A stretch of 64,000 nucleotides of DNA, taken from NCBI RefSeq assembly GCF_000974785.1, contig NZ_BBWV01000002.1, positions 310,001-374,000 of the forward strand, in the 5' to 3' direction. Both the position numbers and the translations under genes were made by a program. This stretch comes from Flavihumibacter petaseus NBRC 106054 (GTDB lineage: Bacteria; Bacteroidota; Bacteroidia; Chitinophagales; Chitinophagaceae). Positions 60,961 through 64,000 of this stretch are shown piece after piece (the first letter of the stretch is position 1; each line of letters starts with the position of its first letter). Under the pieces are notes generated by a model, which was not told the origin of the DNA, made no database searches, and worked only from the letters and a program-made list of their open reading frames with translations.

Positions 60961-61033
60961 CAGCAAGCGGTTATGGGCAGACGGAATGCTAATTCCCAAC
61001 CTGCATAAGGCCCTGCTCGTTGTAAGCAACCCT
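60961..61033. repeat. attC-like site 3 (short; between cassettes 3 and 4)
   Basis: AGCAAGCGGTTATGGGCAG (60963-60981) is partly matched in reverse by CTGCTCGTTGTAAGC (61013-61027), around an inner hairpin GGAAT-gcta-ATTCC. It is much shorter than the other sites, about 73 bp. The shared CGGTTATGGGC-GACG run links it with site 2. Confidence 0.45.
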
Positions 61034-61074
61034 GACAAAGACTGTGGTTATTGGTAAAATCAAAACTGTTTAAT

Positions 61075-61977
61075 ATGAAAAATAACTTTTTCCCACTCAG
61101 TTTTTTTTTGCTGCTATTTTATTTGTCTTCATGCAATAACAGCAACACCGCCAACACACAGAGCCAAGGCAGTACAGAGCCTCAACTCAAAAGCATTTTC
61201 ATTAACGGTGACAGCATTCATTACATTGATATGGGTAAAGGCGACCCTGTGGTTTTTGTTCACGGTGCATTGAGTGATTACCGCACCTGGCGGAATGAAA
61301 TAGATACTTTTGCCAAAACCCACCGGGTCATTTCTTACAGCCGGCGCTATGCCTGGCCTAATCAGCAAACGATAATCGACTCTTCTAAACATTCCTATGC
61401 ATCCCATGTTAAAGACCTGGTGGAATTAATAAAGGCACTTAAACTTGAACCGGCTCACCTGGTAGGGCATTCCTCGGGCGCCTTTATTGCCATGTTGACC
61501 GGTATGGGACATCCTGAGCTTGTGCGTAGTCTTACACTTGGAGAACCGCCGATAGTGTCATTATTGCCTGAATTGAATGCAAACCGATTTTGGGGGCCAG
61601 TTGCCGAGGCATTTATAAACAATGAACAGGAAAAAGCGATAAAAATCTTCCTTGCCGCCGGGATAGACAGTACATACTTCTCCAGGATTTCCCCATTCGA
61701 CCGCGAAATAGCTATGGCGAATCCTCAGGAACTTAGAGCTGCAGCTTTTGGCCAGGATTTTAAGCCGAATGTTACCTGCAAGGATTTGGAAAAAATAAAA
61801 ACACCTGTATTACTCCTGGGCGGCGATAAAGCCTTCTCCGATGGATCAATATTTATTAAGATGGAACCTTGTTTAAGCAATAAAGAAAAAGCAACACTGC
61901 CCACGACGCATGGATTGGAGATTGAGAACCCGTCTGAATTTAATAAAGTTGTACTTGGGTTTATAGATAAATATTAA
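61075..61977 (+). CDS. Cassette gene 4: lipoprotein alpha/beta hydrolase
   Basis: 300 residues from ATG 61075. Type II signal peptide with lipobox LSSC (Cys20), then a standard alpha/beta hydrolase: VVFVHGALSDYRTW (oxyanion region), nucleophile elbow GHSSGA with Ser133, and likely Asp in LGGDKAF and His in TTHGLEIENP. An envelope-anchored esterase or lactonase-type hydrolase is the fair reading; the substrate is not inferable. Composition is closer to the chromosome than that of its neighbours. The left boundary (61018-61031) and right boundary (62001-62014) match in reverse at 11 of 14 positions. Confidence 0.8.
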   Translation: MKNNFFPLSFFLLLFYLSSCNNSNTANTQSQGSTEPQLKSIFINGDSIHYIDMGKGDPVVFVHGALSDYRTWRNEIDTFAKTHRVISYSRRYAWPNQQTIIDSSKHSYASHVKDLVELIKALKLEPAHLVGHSSGAFIAMLTGMGHPELVRSLTLGEPPIVSLLPELNANRFWGPVAEAFINNEQEKAIKIFLAAGIDSTYFSRISPFDREIAMANPQELRAAAFGQDFKPNVTCKDLEKIKTPVLLLGGDKAFSDGSIFIKMEPCLSNKEKATLPTTHGLEIENPSEFNKVVLGFIDKY

Positions 61978-61999
61978 GTGCATGATTGCGGATAAAGAA

Positions 62000-62140
62000 G
62001 GGCTTCTTACAACAGGTTTTGCGTCAGCAGGGGGCGACGAATAGATCCTCACCAAAATTACTACTATCAGCTATATATCTGGCTGACCGAACACGGATGA
62101 GCTATAGAATGTATTTTTCACCTTTTGTAACTTACATCGG
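62000..62140. repeat. attC-like site 4 (between cassettes 4 and 5)
   Basis: TTCTTACAACAGGT (62004-62017) is matched in reverse by CACCTTTTGTAACTT near 62119-62133. The inner GGGGGCGACGAATAGATC (62030-62047) is 17 of 18 identical to site 1, and ACGGATGAGCT (62092-62102) has a counterpart there as well. About 140 bp. Confidence 0.55.
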
Positions 62141-62385
62141 CTGCAGTAATAAAAGAGTTTCTAAGCGCTTTAGAAGTAGCGGTTGAAAAAAAGAAAGTAT
62201 CTCAAGTTCAGGCTGCGATTAAGAAAACAGTTACCACGCTCAATAAACTCAACCCGAAGAATAATAATTTTATAGAGACACTTGAAAGAGACGAATTGAT
62301 TGACTTTATGACAAAGGCTGTTAGGCTAACAGGTTTTAAGATTGAAGAAGGTGCAGACATCACAGAAGATTGGAGGGAATGGTAA
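62131..62385 (+). pseudogene. Cassette gene 5: 5'-truncated hypothetical gene
   Basis: An 84-codon open frame without any start codon at its beginning. After TAA at 62128 the sequence runs TSAAVIKEFLSALEVAVEK, then KKVSQVQAAIKKTVTTLNKLN and ends GADITEDWREW. The amphipathic helical protein looks genuine, so its beginning has been lost exactly where the cassette boundary falls. It is helical, without a recognised family. Probably not expressed as a full protein. Confidence 0.6.
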
Positions 62386-62393
62386 ATAGTATA

Positions 62394-62590
62394 ACGACAG
62401 CTGACAGGGTATTACCGCAAGCCGGGCGGACGGAAGCTGTGTCGCATGACTTGGAATTTTTTTCAGCAGTAGGTCGGGCAGGACAGGTAACTTTAGCCGA
62501 GTACTTATCTTCAACTTTATCTATATTTTCAACATCAGTTGGCCTGGCAGCGGAAAACTATTTCCCAGCCTGCGTTAATGCCTGATCGTT
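62394..62590. repeat. attC-like site 5 (between cassettes 5 and 6)
   Basis: CAGGGTATTACCGCAAGCC (62405-62423) is matched in reverse by CCAGCCTGCGTTAATGCCTG (62565-62584). The inner part (62471-62542, beginning GGTCGGGCAGGACAGGTAAC) clearly aligns with 63308-63378 of site 6. About 195 bp. Confidence 0.6.
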
Positions 62591-62677
62591 GTGTACTATG
62601 CTCAATGACGCAAAACCGGTTCAATAATTTAAGAGATGCATAGTTATCACCTTTTCACAAGCAATTTGGTTGAGTTT

Positions 62678-63100
62678 TCATGAACCCTTTCGCTTGCAAA
62701 CAATCAATTCCTGATCGTGTTTATCTGATATTTCTGTTGGATGCAAACCATGAGGTGCGACCACTATCTTCAGCGAATCGCCGTTCAGCTCATAACCAAT
62801 ACTCACAGGTGTGGGATTGTTAAGCGTGTCCTCTGACCGAACAATAAGCAACCTGGGGTTGGCGATAGTGTCCAGCTTGAAGGAATACTTCATCTCCTTC
62901 CCGGTCTCGTCTGTGAAACTAAGTGTATCGCCTTTGAAGACATACAGGAAAGATACATCTTTTTTGATCCCGTTCAGGCTTTCTGTTAGCCCCATCCAGG
63001 CTCCTTGCATGTTTTCCTTGTCCGTAGATGTTGCCGCATCCCCGGCGTCACTACATGACAAAGCGCAAACGAGTACTAATATGATGAGGTAAATTTTCAT
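62678..63100 (-). CDS. Cassette gene 6: lipoprotein, reversed relative to the array
   Basis: 140 residues: MKIYLIILVLVCALSC (lipobox ALSC), then DKENMQGAWMGLTESLNG, a lipocalin-like opening as in the TIGR03067-type proteins, with a KDVSFLYVFKGDTLSFTDETGKEMKY beta region. It is the only gene of the array read from the minus strand. Function unknown, presumably envelope-associated. Confidence 0.7.
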   Translation of the reverse strand: MKIYLIILVLVCALSCSDAGDAATSTDKENMQGAWMGLTESLNGIKKDVSFLYVFKGDTLSFTDETGKEMKYSFKLDTIANPRLLIVRSEDTLNNPTPVSIGYELNGDSLKIVVAPHGLHPTEISDKHDQELIVCKRKGS

Positions 63101-63224
63101 AATGTTTTATTTCTAAAACGCATAACTAAATGAAAGGTTACAAAATTGCTGTCTATCGATTATAATTATTATGCTCAGGAACAAACAACTCGCAAAATAA
63201 AAGAGAGAGAGGACACTACATAAT

Positions 63225-63405
63225 ACCCGACAACACAGCACACAACATTAGCTTTTTTGCAATTTTGGCGTGATCAGCAAACATCAACAAATCGCAAATC
63301 CAGGCTGTGGTTCGGCAGGACAAACAACTTTGAGCTTTAGTACTTAAATTCGACCTTATATTTTCAATCAGCAGTGGTTGTCGGCGTTGTATGCAATCTG
63401 AGAAC
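63225..63405. repeat. attC-like site 6 (between cassettes 6 and 7)
   Basis: CCCGACAACACAGC and ACAACATTAGC on the left (63226-63252) are partly matched in reverse by GGTTGTCGGCGTTGTATGC on the right (63376-63394). The interior 63308-63378 aligns with site 5 (GGCAGGACA, AGTACTTA and TATTTTCAA shared). Pairing at the ends is weaker than in sites 1, 2 and 5. Confidence 0.45.
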
Positions 63406-63438
63406 TAACACCCTGAATTGGATAGTATAAAAGAGAAT

Positions 63439-63807
63439 ATGGAAAATTACTTAGACGGATTTGTGCTTCCGGTTCCACGAATTTACCTGGATGAATACAA
63501 GCGTGTGGCTGAAAAAGTGGCTGAAATTTGGAAAGAATATGGAGCACTGGCTTACTTTGAGTATGTCGGGGAAGATTTGAAATTGGAAGGCACGCGTTCG
63601 TTCGTCGAATTAGTGGAATTGAAAGAAGATGAAGTAATAGTGTTTGGGTGGGTTGTTTTCCCTTCCAAAGAGGTTCGTGACAGGGCTAACAAGCAAGTTC
63701 CCTCTGATTCAAGAATGACGGAATTGGTTGCTCCATTAACCGACCCGAGAAGATTGATTTTTGATGCCGAAAGAATGGTGTATGGAGGTTTTAAACCACT
63801 CGTTTAG
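63439..63807 (+). CDS. Cassette gene 7: DUF1428 family protein
   Basis: 122 residues from ATG 63439 (MENYLDGFVLPVPRIYLDEY). The sequence through KVAEIWKEYGALAYFEYVGEDL and VVFPSKEVRDRANKQV to RRLIFDAERMVYGGFKPLV is the DUF1428 pattern, a ferredoxin-like ABM-related fold of unknown function. Small cytosolic protein. The frame opens earlier at a TTG (63418) that I reject in favour of ATG. The following gene starts 65 bases later. Confidence 0.88.
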   Translation: MENYLDGFVLPVPRIYLDEYKRVAEKVAEIWKEYGALAYFEYVGEDLKLEGTRSFVELVELKEDEVIVFGWVVFPSKEVRDRANKQVPSDSRMTELVAPLTDPRRLIFDAERMVYGGFKPLV

Positions 63808-63872
63808 TCGAGTGCCAGTGAAGTTGGATAGACTACAGATTATAACCACCGTACTCTTTATACTACACAGTT

Positions 63873-64000
63873 ATGACATTTCGTAGGACTCAACTTTTTA
63901 TATTTATCAGCTTAATAGCTTGTAATCGCATCGAGACAGGAGACGCATTAAACATGTCTGACATAGCTCGAATGCAGAAACTAAACCTGCTTGACAACGA
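63873..64000 (+). CDS. Lipoprotein gene, N-terminal part (continues beyond the right edge)
   Basis: From ATG 63873 the frame stays open to the window end (42 codons). MTFRRTQLFIFISLIAC is a short type II signal peptide with lipobox LIAC. Nothing can be said about the mature protein beyond its polar start (NRIETGDALNMSDIARM). AT-rich like the cassette genes before it. No attC-like segment is seen in the 65 bases before it. Confidence 0.6.
   Translation, partial: MTFRRTQLFIFISLIACNRIETGDALNMSDIARMQKLNLLDN

Noticed and set aside
61986-62186. Plus-strand frame of 66 codons between cassettes 4 and 5
   Set aside because: It overlaps the attC-like site and the truncated frame and shows no conserved feature.

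Overview
The window reads as a chromosomal segment of a Bacteroidota bacterium, most likely of the Chitinophagaceae or a close relative. The signs are: type IX secretion (T9SS) C-terminal sorting domains on secreted proteins, MacB/FtsX-type permeases of about 800 residues, many short lipoproteins with Bacteroidota-style lipoboxes, TAnnTTTG-type -7 promoter boxes with little Shine-Dalgarno signal, RRM-type RNA-binding proteins, and a tmRNA whose tag ends in YAMAA. No plasmid or phage backbone is visible. Family assignments come from reading motifs; no database search was run.

Layout. 1-4 kb: end of an arginine operon (argB tail, M20 deacetylase, argH) followed by dxr. 4-9.8 kb: lipoprotein, RseP protease, repeat element A, a membrane-anchored MutS-family ATPase, tmRNA with its terminator, and an APH-fold kinase. 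9.8-23 kb: two MacB-like permeases, a decayed histidine kinase, an AsmA-like protein, repeat element C, a frameshifted lipoprotein, a delta-9-type desaturase, an RRM / cold-shock / RRM cluster, and a PIN toxin-antitoxin pair. 23-30 kb: HtrA/Deg protease with a two-component system, an esterase-fold protein lacking its catalytic serine, and a second desaturase. 30-33 kb: an NAD salvage unit (NrtR-like regulator, NadV/Nampt homologue, Prs-like synthetase). 33-36 kb: HSL-type hydrolase, a beta-lactamase-fold relic, and an L,D-transpeptidase with a dead second copy of its domain. 36-41.3 kb: the mutagenesis cassette imuA-imuB-dnaE2 behind a perfect palindrome. 41.3-58 kb: repeat element D, a zinc peptidase, small metabolic genes, proBA, a T9SS cargo protein, an Omp85-like protein, an SDR protein, and two tandem 926-residue delta-60/T9SS proteins.

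From about 58.8 kb to the end the character changes. Visibly AT-richer DNA carries single small unrelated genes (one reversed, one 5'-truncated), separated by 70-200 bp segments that resemble one another and have inverted-repeat ends. The ends of individual gene units match their own opposite ends, as integron gene cassettes do. I read this as an integrase-less cassette array (CALIN-like) with non-canonical attC-like sites, and it is the strongest candidate here for an undescribed system.

The second is a dispersed repeat (seven copies of a 32-bp end, three as inverted pairs about 270-330 bp long), whose paired ends co-vary and which fills the large intergenic gaps at 6, 9.8, 17 and 41.5 kb. 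The third is the NAD locus, where an ADP-ribose-sensing type of regulator sits with a divergent short Prs homologue and a NadV homologue; this could be ordinary nicotinamide salvage or an ADP-ribose-based (NARP1-like) NAD rebuilding route.
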